Positions 1-11,361 of a DNA stretch of 64,000 nucleotides are shown in pieces (within the stretch, counting starts at the first letter, position 1; each line of letters begins with the position of its first letter). Location of the stretch: contig JADQAV010000016.1 in NCBI GenBank assembly GCA_019775845.1, forward strand, positions 124,001 to 188,000. The letters run 5' to 3'. A model generated the notes under the pieces. That model searched no databases, was not told the DNA's origin, and saw only the letters and a list, made by a program, of their open reading frames with translations. The position numbers were made by a program, and so were the translations under genes. The stretch comes from Myrmaecium sp. VS I D KN 1 (Eukaryota; Ascomycota; Dothideomycetes; Valsariales; Valsariaceae).

Positions 1-530
1 GGAAGCGAAGAGGTTGAGCTGCTGAAGCTTGTAGCGAGCGTAAAATGGCTTTTTGAGCACCCGAGCGCAACATTTTTGGTAATATCGTAATCCGGACTCG
101 GGTCGAGCTGTTCAAGATGCAGAGGTTGAGTAGCGAGGAGCATATTCCTTCCACTTGGAGCTGTAAGGTGCTGTAGGGGAATTGACCTTGCAAGCTTAGT
201 AGTGACGTCATATCCACAGGTAAGAGGGTGATCGGTTACAGCACGCTTACTTAGTAAAAATCAGCTCCTTCGTATTTAATCGACTGTAACGCCAAGGCCC
301 TGCCACTCAGGCAACAACCCCTCCGAAAAGGGTGACACGATCCAGCAGCCATGCTGGTATCGCCGCAGGGACCCGTACATCAATGCCGCGATGCCTCAGT
401 GCCTCGGTGCCTTACTGCCATGCTGGTCTTGCAGCCATGCGCAGCCTGACATCGACTAACCATCTCCGTTATTAACAATAACTTCTACCCTACCTTAGAG
501 GGGAGAGGGGGGCCTCGAAACCGAAGATTC
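1..530. other. non-RIP flank without recognisable gene
   Basis: Base composition is ordinary and CA/TG dinucleotides are frequent, in contrast to what follows from about 530 on. I find no open frame of useful length, no RNA gene and no clear repeat. It is probably intergenic sequence next to the repeat island. Confidence 0.5.
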
Positions 531-876
531 TGCGAGATTTTTTAGTTAGCGTGGTATATAGTTATTAAAATAGATAAAAGAATTTTCGGTATGTTAATAA
601 TATATATATTATAAATATATAGTAGATCTAGAATTTTACGTAAGTTATTACGTATTCTATAGTATATATATAAAGATAGGTCTTTAGTATAGCTACTACG
701 TATCGGGAAAGTACGATATTTTAAGGATCTTATATATATATTCTTATTTACCGTAGGAAACCGGACTTTATAAATATATAGTATAAAAATAGTATAAATT
801 CGGCTAGCTAGCTAGCGGCTTTAAGCTTTAGTATAAGTATATAACTCTAAATACCTTAAGTATTTAATTTATATTT

Positions 877-1030
877 ATATATCTACCTACCTACTTACTT
901 ACCTATTTATCTATCTATCTATCTATCTATTTATACTTATTTATCTATTTATTTATACCTATTTACTTATCTAATTTATTTATTTATCTATCTAATCTAT
1001 TTATTTAATCTATCTATCTATCTAATCTAT
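877..1030. repeat. TATC/TATT microsatellite
   Basis: An impure tetranucleotide run with TATC, TATT and TACC units, uninterrupted as TATC around 905-930. It lies near the left edge of island A and may have grown after mutation made the region TA-rich. Confidence 0.85.
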
Positions 1031-4000
1031 ATACCGTCTTAGAGGAATTATATTCGCTAGTTAATAAATAGTAGCTTATTACTTATACTAATATCTCTCT
1101 TACCGCGAAGGATACTATTAAAAGGTATAATATATAGTTTCTTAAGAGTAATAGTAGGAAGCTCGATAATCTCTATATTATTACCTACTATTATAATCTC
1201 TAAGCTTGTAGATAGATTAATATTATAAGGTTAATTAATAGCTATAATAATAACGAAGAGGCGGTATTCGCTAGAAAGAATCTTATATATAAAGATTTAG
1301 TTAATATAGCTAATCTTACTATAATACTCTATGAAATTACCTCTCTTAAATATATAATAATATTCCGTTTCTCTAAAGTTAGGTAAGTATATAATAATAA
1401 ATAGTATTAAATAATATATAGTAAACTTATATATTATTAAAAGAGAATTTCTTAAACTACTAGATTAGATTTCTACTAAAGTAGGTAATATTCTCTATAT
1501 TATAATCTAGATATATAGTCTATAACTACTTCCTAAGTTAATATCTATATAATTAAGTTGTATAAGTAGTTTAAGAATATTATAATAAAATTTTACTTAG
1601 ATTTTAACCTATATAGCTATATTTTAATAAATAGGATTATCGCGAAATAGTAAAGATTTATCTTCCTTATATCTATTATATTTAGATCGTAGTAGTAGAT
1701 AAGTAAAGAGAGTAGAATAAGTAAGGCGAAGTTATTTTAACTAAAATATTAAATAAAGCTCTTTAGAAGTATATATATTAATTAGAAGGAGCTAAATCGT
1801 TTATTATATATTTTCGTATATAAGAAGGTCTTTCTTAGGATTAATATAGTTAGTAAGATAGATATTCTTTTTAAATTAATAGTACTTATTTTTACCTATT
1901 AAGATATTATAGTTACTAACTAAGCTATATTAATCTATAATTACCTAATAGTAGAAACTAATATAAATATTTAGCTGCTTTATATCGTTGCGATATTACT
2001 TTATTATAATAAAATATAGTAATATAATAGGAAGAGAGTAGCTTTTAATAAATAAAGTTATAAGAGTTAGTACTTAACTTTCTCAGCGTAGTATTATAAA
2101 GTAACTATATAGAATAGTAGAAGTAGTAACTATAGCGGCCTTATTAAGGCGTTAGAATATATTATAAGTATAGAGAATATCTTAGGTAGTATTAGAACGC
2201 TTAGAAGTTATAAAACTATTAGCTATTAATAGTATATAAAACTTAGCTATTATAGTAATAGTAATAATAATTAGCTTAGCTAGTACTAGTAATATACTTT
2301 AAATAATACTTATAAAGACCTATTATACGGTATTAGTATAGAGAGGCTTAATATAAGTACTTTTTAGCTAGAATTAAAGTAGAGAAATAATAATAATTAA
2401 CTAACGGGCGTACTCTTATAGTATATAACTTCTAATATAATATATAGGAGATTAAAGACGCTACTATCTAGGAGGAAAAGAAAATATATAAAGTATTTAA
2501 GTATATTCTTTCTGCGCTAGTAAGGTAAGAATTACTTCTATAAGTAGAAGATATATTAGCCTAGAAATACTACTATATTTAGAATATACAGGGTTATTTA
2601 GCCGAGTTATAATAATATCTAAGGCCGGTATAAGTATATAAAATAGCGGTATACTAATATTAAAGCCGGTATTTTAGCTATAAGCTTATTTTACTACTTT
2701 TATAAATAGAGTACTTAGGTAAGAACTATATATATAACTTTATAGTAATAGTTCCTATAAGTAATAATATTATACGTTAGATTACTATATTATTTAGTAT
2801 CTATATTATAGAAGCGATATCTATAGCTTATAACTTATAATAGAAATTTAGAATTCGACTATTATTAAGGTATATTACTAAGAATTATAATAATAAAGGT
2901 ATATATAATCTATATCTCATACCTAATATTTACTATAATAGTATTATTTCTAATAAGAGCTAGTACGCCTAGCTACCGCAGGAATAGTATTAGTAAGAGG
3001 AGGATATCTTTTATATTACTACTATAAGAACCTAGAGTAAGCGGTAGAATATTAGTACGGTAAGTTCTTTTATAAAAGGAGAGTAATATAAAGATTATAT
3101 AAATCCTATTAATAACTTATATATATTTCTATAGAGACTAAAACTATTAGTAAAAATAATAAGCGGGAGCGAGATAATATACTCTTAGTAAAGGTATTTA
3201 ATAAGATTATTACAGCTGTATTCTATAATCTCTAATTCTATAATAATTAGAGAGGATTAGGTAAGAAGGTATATATAATATTTTCTATAGTTATAGATAT
3301 AGTATATAAAAGGGCGGTCTTTATTATACTTTAAAACTTCTTAAACGCGGCTTTAGAAAGTATAGTCTAAGTAAACCTTAGTTATATAGTAGTAGATATT
3401 ACCCTCTAGGATATACTTTAATATATTCTTATAAATAACGTACTCTTACTTATCGGCGATATTACTAATAAGATTTAGTAGTATAGAATAAGCTAAGATA
3501 ACTTATAAAATAATAATAATAGTATTAAGCTTCCTTCTATAGGATTAAATAGAGCGGTAATCCCTCTTAATACTAAAAACTCTGCTAAAATACTTCTATA
3601 TTAAACTAGGAACTTAGTAGCTATAACTACCTTATTTATAGTAATACTATAGGACGAAATTAAAAGGGAAGATTAGAATTATTAAATATTAATTCTTAGT
3701 TAAAAAAGAGGAAGAAGAGGAAGAAGAGCTAGATATAGGTATATATAAAGTATACTCTCTAGATATTATCCGGATAAACTATAACTATACTAGAGAATAG
3801 AAGTAGTTAAATAAGCTATCTACGAACTTTACTATACTAATATATATTTTCCTACGTATAATATATAAAGAAATAAATTAAGTAATAGTATTAATAGAAT
3901 TAAAAAAAACGAAGTTTTTTATCAGTATAGTATATAACTATAAATCCTTATTAGAAGTACGAGCTAAAGACAGGCGGTTAATAGTTAGAGGAAGAGGTTT

Positions 4001-5047
4001 CTTATATATTTTAAGAAGAGGGAGTATCTACTATATATAACGATTTAACGTATTAAGCGTATTCGGAAGGATAAAGACCTTCTTATTTAAGTTAAGCTCT
4101 AAGTATCTCGCGAAGGCTAGAATATTATAACTTTAAAATTCTAATATTCTAGTACTATAGTCCTATTACTAATTTAAAAAAGTAAACCTAACGACTATTA
4201 TATATTTAAGTAATTAGTATTAATATATCTTCTTTATCTTAAATTAAACCGCAGCGAAATAACGGAGAGAGTATTATTAAAGATATTAATTCTAAAGCGA
4301 CTAAAAGTATAGGGAGTATATTTAATATAACTAACTATAATTATATATCTACCGCTAGAGAAGGACTATTATTATCCTTAATACTAGTAACGGGGTCTTA
4401 GTTCTACTTATCCTTAATAACTAGTTACTTTTAATAGTTAGCTAAGTAATAAAGCTCTTATAATTATTAATAGTTAAGATTCTTAAGGTCCTTATCTTTA
4501 TTTAGCGCTTAGTATTCCAGTAGCTATTATTATAGGTTATTAGTATTCTATATTTATTAGTTATATACTAGTTAGCTTTAAGTAATAAGAAGAGTATATA
4601 TAAGTTTAGAAGCTAACTTAATAATACTAGTAAACCTATTAAAGTTAGAGTTTAAAGTAGGGTTAGGTTTAGTTTCGCGTAGGCGCTATACTTATAAACG
4701 CTTTAATAGTTATAATACTAGTTAATTAGAAAGGAGATTCTTACTTATCTTATAAATAAGTTATAGCGGTAGTATTATAAATAGTAATATTTAAGAAGGA
4801 ATTAGAAGTATAGTAGTATTATAAAGTAGTAAAGTATAGATTAAAGCTAGATATAAAGCTAAAATTAACGTTTCCTCGCTTATAGTAATAAGATAGTAAA
4901 GTAGTTTTAAGGATTACTACTTAGAAAAGAAAGAAGAGATTAAGTATTAATATATATAGAATTTAACGCTAATAATATTTAAATACTTAAAGCCTCGCTA
5001 TTATTATCTACTCTACTCTATATTCTCCTACTAAATAATACTTATAG

Positions 5048-5441
5048 TAAAGTAGGGTTAGTTAGTAAGTCCGTATCCGGTAGGCTCTATCTTAGGAATA
5101 TAAGGAAGTATAGGTTCTTTAGGACTATAAGAAGGTAGCTCTTAAAAGAAGGAGGAATATAAGAAAGAGGCTTAAATTCTATCTTATAGGTTAGGAAGGC
5201 TAGGGATAGAATATAAAAAATCTTAAAAAGTAAAGATAGATAAATTTATAATAATTATAGTCCTAGATAAAGAGCTACTATTCTTATATTCTCTTATTAT
5301 TTTATTTTTTTTAGGATCTCTCTTTATCTAATTATAATCTATATTATCCCTAGAGGTAGATATCTCCTAAGTAGTACCCTTTCTAGAAGCGGATAGCCTC
5401 TTCTAAGCGGTAAGATTTAAGAATACCTCTAACTCTACTAT
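5048..5441 (-). mobile_element. solo LTR, Ty3/gypsy family of island B (fossil)
   Basis: Read on the minus strand, this roughly 394-base segment aligns along its length with the two LTRs at 33400-33793 and 44027-44410. Neither side continues into the internal sequence found next to those LTRs, so it is a solo LTR, the usual product of LTR-LTR recombination. It has the same RIP composition as its surroundings. No convincing target duplication is visible. Confidence 0.75.
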
Positions 5442-7495
5442 AGTAGTTAACTTACTAATAGATACTTCTATATATATAGTTTTCTAAGTTTAATACTAGT
5501 AATTCCTAAATATTAATACTAATAGCGGCCGGGCGCTATATAGTAGTAGTAAGGGCCTATAATCTAGATAGGAATACCTTTCTAAATAAACTATATTTAA
5601 GACTACTTCTACTATATTATAAATATATATCTTAAGTAGTAAATATTTATTAGTAAGCTTTAATCTAGTCCTATAACCTAGCTATAAAAATATATAAGAT
5701 ATAAGTATAGTATTTAGGGTATATAGCGATAAGTAGAGAGAGTAACTACTATAAGTAAAGATAAATATACGCCTTTAGCGCGTAATAAAGGAAATAGAGA
5801 TAGAAGGGAAGAGTAACTAACTAAACTATTTAAAAGTAGTAGTAATAGGGGCGCTAGTAATAAGAGTAGGAAGGTAAAGCTTAGAGAAGGGGGGGAAGAA
5901 GGCTAGTAAACTTAGATATTCTTAAAGGCTTAAGTATATAAGCTTTCCTCTTCTTATACTATCTACGTATATAACTTTAAAACTTATAAAACTTATCTTT
6001 AGTTACCTAGAACTATTATATTATAAAATTTTAGTAATATATCCCACGTATCTAGAAACCCTTTATTAACTCTAATAGTATTTATTTAAACCTTTATTAT
6101 AGAGCTGAGATTATACTATAAATCTAAAAGGACGTTAATAAGTTAAGGAAGATAAAGAAATATAAGATAATAAAGAATAAGAAGATCTCTAAATTACGAA
6201 AGAAAATTAAAGGAATAAAGAATAAGAAGGTAAATAATATACTTACTCTTATAAAAATACTAAGGTAATTTAGAGGAAGTAGTAATATCTATATAGCCTT
6301 ATATATAGTAAAAGATATTAAGAAAGGTAATAAGTATATAGCGACGCGAAAGTTTATTATAAATAATATTAATATCTATAAGACTCTTAAATATTAGGGT
6401 CTCTTTAATTATAGTATTTATATAAGCCTATAGTAGTTATTAGTATTACGTAGTAATAATAGTATATACTTATAAGTACTATACCTTAAAAGCCTTAAAT
6501 ATATTACGCTTATAGGCTTTAATCCTATCTATATAAATTCTTTAACTAAACTAATATTTATAAAATTCTACTATAATATTAGCGCCGTAGATATAACGAA
6601 TAAATTAATCTAAGTAATAGTTAGAATAAAGGAGGAATAAATCCTAATTAAATAGGTAGTTAAGTTAGCGGGGCTTCTTATTATCTTAATTAACTATAGT
6701 AGAATTATTAGTAGCCTTCCTCTTATATAAGCGGGGACGTTATTATAGTATAGTTCTTATTATAGCGAGTTCTTAAAGATCGGGCTATTATAGTTAGATA
6801 TATATTCTATTATATAGATTTATATAAAAGGGAATATATTATATTATACTAGGGGGGGGCGAGTAAAAGTAGTAGTAGTAGTAGTAGCTAATAAAGTAAA
6901 TATAGATATAAACTTTATTCTAAAAGTAGTAAGAGTCTATACTATACTAATAAGTATTATAACTATAGACTCTTAAAGGATAAATAGTAGTTCTTCTAGT
7001 AAAGAATTAATAGTTTATTATATTAAGAGTTATAACTCTATAAATATAAATAGAAGGGTATATAATAATAAAAAATATAATAGAGGATTAAGTATAAGTA
7101 TAGGTAATATAAATAAAAAGATAATATGAGAATTAGAATAAGTAATAGTAGTAAGTAAAGCGGGCGAGTATAGTATAATAAAAGTAGTATAAATTTAATA
7201 CGAAGCTAAGAACTAGATAATATAATAAGTAAGATATATACTAATTATATCTATACTAAATTTATACTATATTAACTTTAATTATAAACCTATATTATAT
7301 TTATACTATTTACTATTACTACGGTATTATAATACTAAATAGTTATAATTTCTACTTATATTTTTACTATAACTCTAAGATTATATAGTTTATATCTTAT
7401 ACTATATATATTAAATACGTCGAACTAATAATACATATATTATATTAATACCCTATATCTACCGCTATATAACCACTACTAATTAAAAACCGTTC

Positions 7496-8000
7496 TAGGG
7501 ATCCGGTCTATCCGCTAAGGTATCACCGAAAGCGCGCGTACCCCCGGAGTAGGGCGGATCGCCCTGGACCGCACCACCCCTCTATTGTACGGAGTAGCCT
7601 GCCAGCGCCGCCGCCGACTGTCCTCGGCCAAATCGCTTTCCGGATCAACGGTTCAGAGGCGACGTATTCCAGGCTCGGCCGATGGGGTAAACGAGAAGCT
7701 GGGCGACGACATAGCTGATTGATAGTGAAGGCTGGCATACGTCCGTCAGTAAGGTATGTACTTTAGCGGATGGAAGATGCAGTAAGGTATAAACCTTACA
7801 TATCGCAGTCCGAAGAACTGATTACAGTAGGGTTGGCTGTAGGGCTGTAGGGCTGTAGGGCTGGCTGTAGGGCTAGCTCTAGGGTCCGCTAAGAGATTCG
7901 AACTTCCGCTCGTCACCATGTCCTCCCACTTAACCTCACTTCATCCTCCATCTCTCCCTCACTTCACTATGACCGCACTATCTTTGCTTCACTCTCTCCT
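7496..8000. other. junction DNA between island A and first gene
   Basis: Composition changes abruptly at about 7490 to GC-rich, CA/TG-containing DNA. Only short frames are present and none is convincing. It holds a short GGGCTGTA-type tandem repeat (7827-7880) just upstream of the gene at 8001, and may include that gene's promoter. Confidence 0.5.
7827..7880 (+). repeat. short tandem repeat GGGCTGTA
   Basis: Several near-identical 8-base units (GGGCTGTA), with diverged GGCT and GGCTAGCTCTA variants at the right end. It resembles a telomere repeat only superficially: the unit is not TTAGGG and the run is internal to the window. Confidence 0.7.
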
Positions 8001-8659
8001 ATGGCGGCCGGCAAACCAAGCTCCCGGCCAGGCTCCTTCGAGCACCATCGCAGCGACATTACAACCACTCCACACTCAAGGGACTCTATCTCGACGCTGA
8101 AGCGACCAGTATCTGCACACGCTGCGACTTCACCACTAAAACGCCGTAGCCCTACGAAGGACAGCAGCTCACACACTCGCGCCCTCTCCCTCTCCCTTTC
8201 GCCTACACCGTCCCGGGAGGATCTCTCTGCCACAAGACGGACTTCCGCAACGCCTACTGAGATAGAAGCTCCACAGAGGGTAGCTCAACCTCCCGTCCAC
8301 GCTCTATCGGCGCCCTTCTCCCCAGCCGAACCTCGCCCCGTCCCTGCCACGGCTCGTGGTGCACGTTTACCCGCCTTTATTAATGGGTACGATGAGTTTG
8401 CGCATATGAGCTACGAGGAAGTGTGCAGGCTCCTCGATTCCTTTAGACCTTGTAAGTTTCTTCCGTTCTTTATCGCCTTTTCTGCTAACTCTTTTGGTTC
8501 TCTATAGTCCCTCCTAGCGTATTCATCCCATGGGAGCCGGAGGATTTAATTAATGAAGTGGACGGTAACCTGGAGTATTCGGATTCGGATTCGGATTCAG
8601 ATTCGAATCATAAGAATGATAATAATGGCAAGGAGAAGGAGGAAGATGGCAAGAAGTGA
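8001..8659 (+). CDS. hypothetical protein, two exons, 200 aa
   Basis: I do not recognise the family. Exons are 8001-8451 and 8508-8659. The 56-nt intron has donor GTAAGT, a CTAAC branch site at about 8485 and acceptor TATAG, and the frame is preserved across it, which favours a real gene. The first two-thirds is Ser/Thr/Pro/Arg-rich and probably disordered. A compact stretch at about residues 122-165 (INGYDEFAHMSYEEVCRLLD, then PFPPSVFIPWEPEDL) looks like a folded motif across the splice junction. The end has an acidic SDSDSDSDS run followed by a Lys/Glu/Asn-rich tail. There is no signal peptide or membrane segment. It sits 0.5 kb from RIP island A. It could be an accessory, regulator-like or transposon-associated protein; no function is inferred. 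Confidence 0.55.
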
Positions 8660-8942
8660 GGTGGGCTAGACACTAATAAGAGGGAGGAGGAACTGGTACA
8701 TTCATCTTAGTAAAGCGTAGACATCTCCGGCTGCCTCCCAACGCCAGACAGGCGACGTGCGAGCAAGGAAGACACAGGCGTACCTTCCATTCCTAGTATA
8801 TATCTTATTAAAGCATGAACATCTCTACCTCGGGCTGCCTTCTACTCTATCTCCATCCAACTCCGTCTATCTTGAATTCCAACTCCATCATCTCCCCATC
8901 CGTCCATTTTCAACTCCGTCTCATAACAAAACTTTGATCATA
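8660..8942. other. intergenic
   Basis: Downstream flank of the 8001 gene and pyrimidine-rich leader of the next candidate gene. A short frame at 8757-8984 has no supporting features. Confidence 0.4.
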
Positions 8943-9655
8943 ATGCCTCCCGCTACAATCGAGAACGTAAAACCACGCTTATAGGAAGTGCTGGGTCGTT
9001 TCCTCTTTTACAAATTTGACGCTCCTCCGTCATGTTCTTGCCCTATCACAGACACCGATAGACACCTTCGCCCAGACTGGCAAATTCGCTAACCGGGATA
9101 CTCTGATTGATACGATCAACCAGGAGGCAACGGCAAGCCTCGGAGAGCTAGTCGTAAGTCCGACTGGGACTTGTACTGTTTTCGCCATTGCCGTCACACT
9201 ATCTCAAGACGCATGAATTCGTCATTGCCGTCTTAAACTATCTCGAGACGCATGATTTCGTCATGCAACATTCAAAGAAGGGACATCGGGCTGCCCTACA
9301 GCCTGACGGTATCCTTATCGACTCCTCAGCAAGGGAGGGTTTTCAGCTCCCAATTAACGGTACCGCAAAATACGGGGGATGGCGGTGGGCGTTCCATCCA
9401 CCCGTTCTCTCTCATGCGGTATCTTGTCCTTCCTAGCTACTACCGTTACCTTTACTTATTCGTTCCCCCTTCTTTCTACAGATAGCTAACGAATCAAGAT
9501 TAACACCGTTCATACCACTGGCGAGCTGGGAGGAAGCGATTAAGATGTGTCTTACCGAGCTTTTTATAAAGAAGAGCTTGTACGTTGTCTTGCCGCGCAC
9601 GATCGCCGCTGGAGACGACAGCGCACTGGGAGTCCCATCCCTCGCATGGATGTAA
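8943..9655 (+). CDS. uncertain spliced hypothetical gene, possibly degenerate
   Basis: Three coding-like stretches lie in order. An ATG with eight codons (8943-8966) can splice (8967-9051, GTAAAA..CACAG) in frame to 9052-9153, which contains TFAQTGKFANRDTLIDTINQ and ends at a perfect GTAAGT donor. A middle stretch near 9244-9360 holds QPDGILIDSSAREGFQLPIN. A last exon, 9482-9655, follows a TTTCTACAG acceptor, holds ASWEEAIKMCLTELFIKK and ends at TAA. I could not connect the middle stretch to its neighbours without guessing, and it overlaps a tandem duplication, so the gene may be broken. The family is not recognised. Confidence 0.3.
9182..9261 (+). repeat. tandem duplication of about 38 bp
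   Basis: Two adjacent, slightly diverged copies beginning TTCGYCATTGCCGTC and ending GAGACGCATGA or AAGACGCATGA. It lies inside the candidate gene above and may be what disrupts its frame. Confidence 0.75.
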
Positions 9656-10208
9656 TGGTATCAGTGGCAAACAGGGGGGTGCGGGCCAAGAAATTGCCTG
9701 GTAGAATAAAGGCGGTATTCGAGAAGTAACTAATTTTCTGTTTATCCGTTGTGAGGCATTGATATATGTTAAGTATGGCTTCAGCTCACTATACTGTTGA
9801 TAGTTTAATGCCTAGACGCCGTCGTCAGGCCAAGACGGAAGCCCTTTTACCATTAACCATTTCAATTTCATCCATGCGAGGGATCAGATAGCCGGCATGA
9901 TGTTGCGCAAATTTCTAACCGACCCAGACGCTCAAGTGCAGCTTAAGCAGGCGGGCCTAACAGATTTCCTTTGGAAAATCTGGAAGGCCTGCTCAAAATC
10001 GGGTTCGCTTCAGTAACGTCGCCTTGAAGGAGTGAGGAAGATAAGTTGGAAGGCCTGAAAAGCTGCCTGAAAATCTTTGACCCCACCAGCTTGAGAGAGC
10101 AGCCGTGACTGCGCTTGGCTCCCGATCACATATGTGGATTCCTACCTTATTGCTCTGGCAGTTTGAACTTGCTCTTAGCTTACTGCATTGGTGGTTGGCA
10201 TATCTATA
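9656..10208. other. intergenic with imperfect hairpin
   Basis: No supportable gene. An imperfect inverted repeat at about 9944-9996 (left AGCAGG..CAGATTTCC, right GGAAAATCTGG..CCTGCT) could form a hairpin. It precedes the nested miniature elements. Confidence 0.4.
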
Positions 10209-10210
10209 TA

Positions 10211-10703
10211 TTCTTGCTTGCAGGTGATCGCGGACTTTTTAGAATTCGCAGCTTGGCGTTTTTTCCAGGACACGACCAGGGGATACTTTTAAATGAACTA
10301 CGCAGCGCCGCCGCGTAACGACGTAAATCTATAAAATATATAGCTTAAAGTATAGGATAAGAAAAGTTATTTATTTTAATATAGATTTTATAAAGATTCT
10401 CCTCTTATTCTTATAAAGAAAAGGGGTATTTAAGAATCTTAAGATTTTAAGGATAAAAAATTAGTAAAAATACTTTTTCTAAGAATATTATTATAACCTC
10501 TACTTTTTTATATATAAATTCTATATTATAAGATACGCCTTTTCTTATTATATACTTTAAGCTATATATTTTATAGATTTACGTCGTTACGCAGCGGCGC
10601 TACGTGGTTCTTTTATATCGATTTTCTGGCTATTCCCCTGCCTAACCTTTTTTTCGAGTTGCGGCAAAATCCGCTAAAATCCGCGATCACTTGTAAGCAA
10701 GAA
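10211..10703. mobile_element. TA-flanked miniature transposon, Tc1/mariner-like ends
   Basis: The left end TTCTTGCTTGCAGGTGATCG and the complement of the right end match with two differences, and both ends are flanked by TA (10209-10210 and 10704-10705). This is the arrangement of a Tc1/mariner-type non-autonomous element. The similarity continues inward less exactly. Without the nested element and its target duplication the original copy would be only about 170 bp. It encodes nothing. Class assignment rests on the TA flank and inverted ends alone. Confidence 0.7.
10295..10610. mobile_element. nested MITE with about 66-bp inverted ends and 8-bp target site
   Basis: The arms at about 10295-10362 and 10543-10610 are inverted copies, starting GAAC(T/C)ACG(C/T)AGCGCCG and sharing GTAACGACGTAAATCTATAA. 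The flanks TTTTAAAT (10287-10294) and TTTTATAT (10611-10618) agree at 7 of 8 bases, as expected of an 8-bp target duplication of hAT type. The interior is TA-rich and CA/TG-poor, so it has probably been through RIP. It interrupts the TA-flanked element at 10211-10703 and is therefore the younger of the two. Confidence 0.75.
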
Positions 10704-10705
10704 TA

Positions 10706-11361
10706 CCTACTGTGCACGGCAGGCTGGCATTCGTCGTGATCTTAAAACTCATTTAACAAGGCATAGCAGGTTCGCAGAAAGCTGTTCTGTTTGACAATTG
10801 ACGCAAGGCGGTCGCCAGACGAAGGCCAGCTGGATGGCGGCAGAAGGGAGGAGAAATCCGTCAGAGGCCGGAGTCAGGTCACTGCAATGTAAATGTGAGG
10901 TAAGGCCGAGGCAAACAAGTACGGTAGGAAGGCCCTTTGACTCCACCGTTGCTGTGGAATTCTCTAGCATTCGCCGTGGTGGATGGAGCCAGAATGGCTA
11001 GGAAGGAGTGGGAGGCGTATGAGGTCCAACGTTGACGCTTCCCGAACCCACGGGACGACCTGATTCGTCACTCGTGCCTTCTGGCGTGCACCAGCCACTT
11101 CGAAGGGACTCTACCTCTTTCGATAGTCCATCATCTTCTAAGAGATTCCACACTACAGCCCGCACCCGTCACAGCTAAATAAAAAGCCTCCTCCTCCCAG
11201 TTCAAAGCGGTTCTCTTTCCTCATCACTTACAACAATCAACAATCATCCACATACACCTTCTCACCCTTCGAAGACTTCTCTCAGCTCTTTACCTCTGAG
11301 GTTTCTTCTCATTTCCTTTACCTTTTTCCTCTTTTGATACCCCACATACACATCTCACATC
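10706..11361 (+). promoter_or_regulatory. upstream region of the Hsp70 gene with heat-shock-element-like site
   Basis: A near-canonical heat shock element, TTCtaAGAgaTTC, lies at 11136-11148 (three alternating 5-bp modules, the middle one AGA instead of GAA). A second, poorer GAAttCTC site lies near 10958. A TATA-like TAAATAAAAA is at 11176-11185, followed by a pyrimidine-rich leader with repeated CAATCA/CATCCACA before the ATG at 11362. Assignment rests on spacing and on the known control of Hsp70 genes by HSF; the factor is inferred. Confidence 0.55.

Larger units (their letters stand above)
531..7495. mobile_element. RIP island A: degraded repeat DNA
   Basis: About 7 kb of TA-dominated sequence with almost no CA or TG dinucleotides and no open frame of 60 codons, starting and ending abruptly against normal DNA. 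This is what RIP leaves of duplicated DNA in Pezizomycotina. One part is identifiable: an inverted solo LTR at 5048-5441 that matches the LTRs of the gypsy element in island B. The rest was not assigned to a family. The two edges (536-561 and 7465-7490) are weakly similar in inverted orientation, so a terminal-inverted-repeat element is possible but unproven. It is a fossil broken very many times along its whole length. Confidence 0.8.

Noticed and set aside
7827-7880. Possible internal telomere repeat
   Set aside because: The unit is GGGCTGTA, not TTAGGG, and the run is short and irregular.
7505-7890. Recurring TCCGCTAA(G/A) motif near 7507, 7765 (inverted) and 7882, also seen at 10671
   Set aside because: Matches are only 9-11 bases and similarity does not extend, so a transposon boundary cannot be supported.
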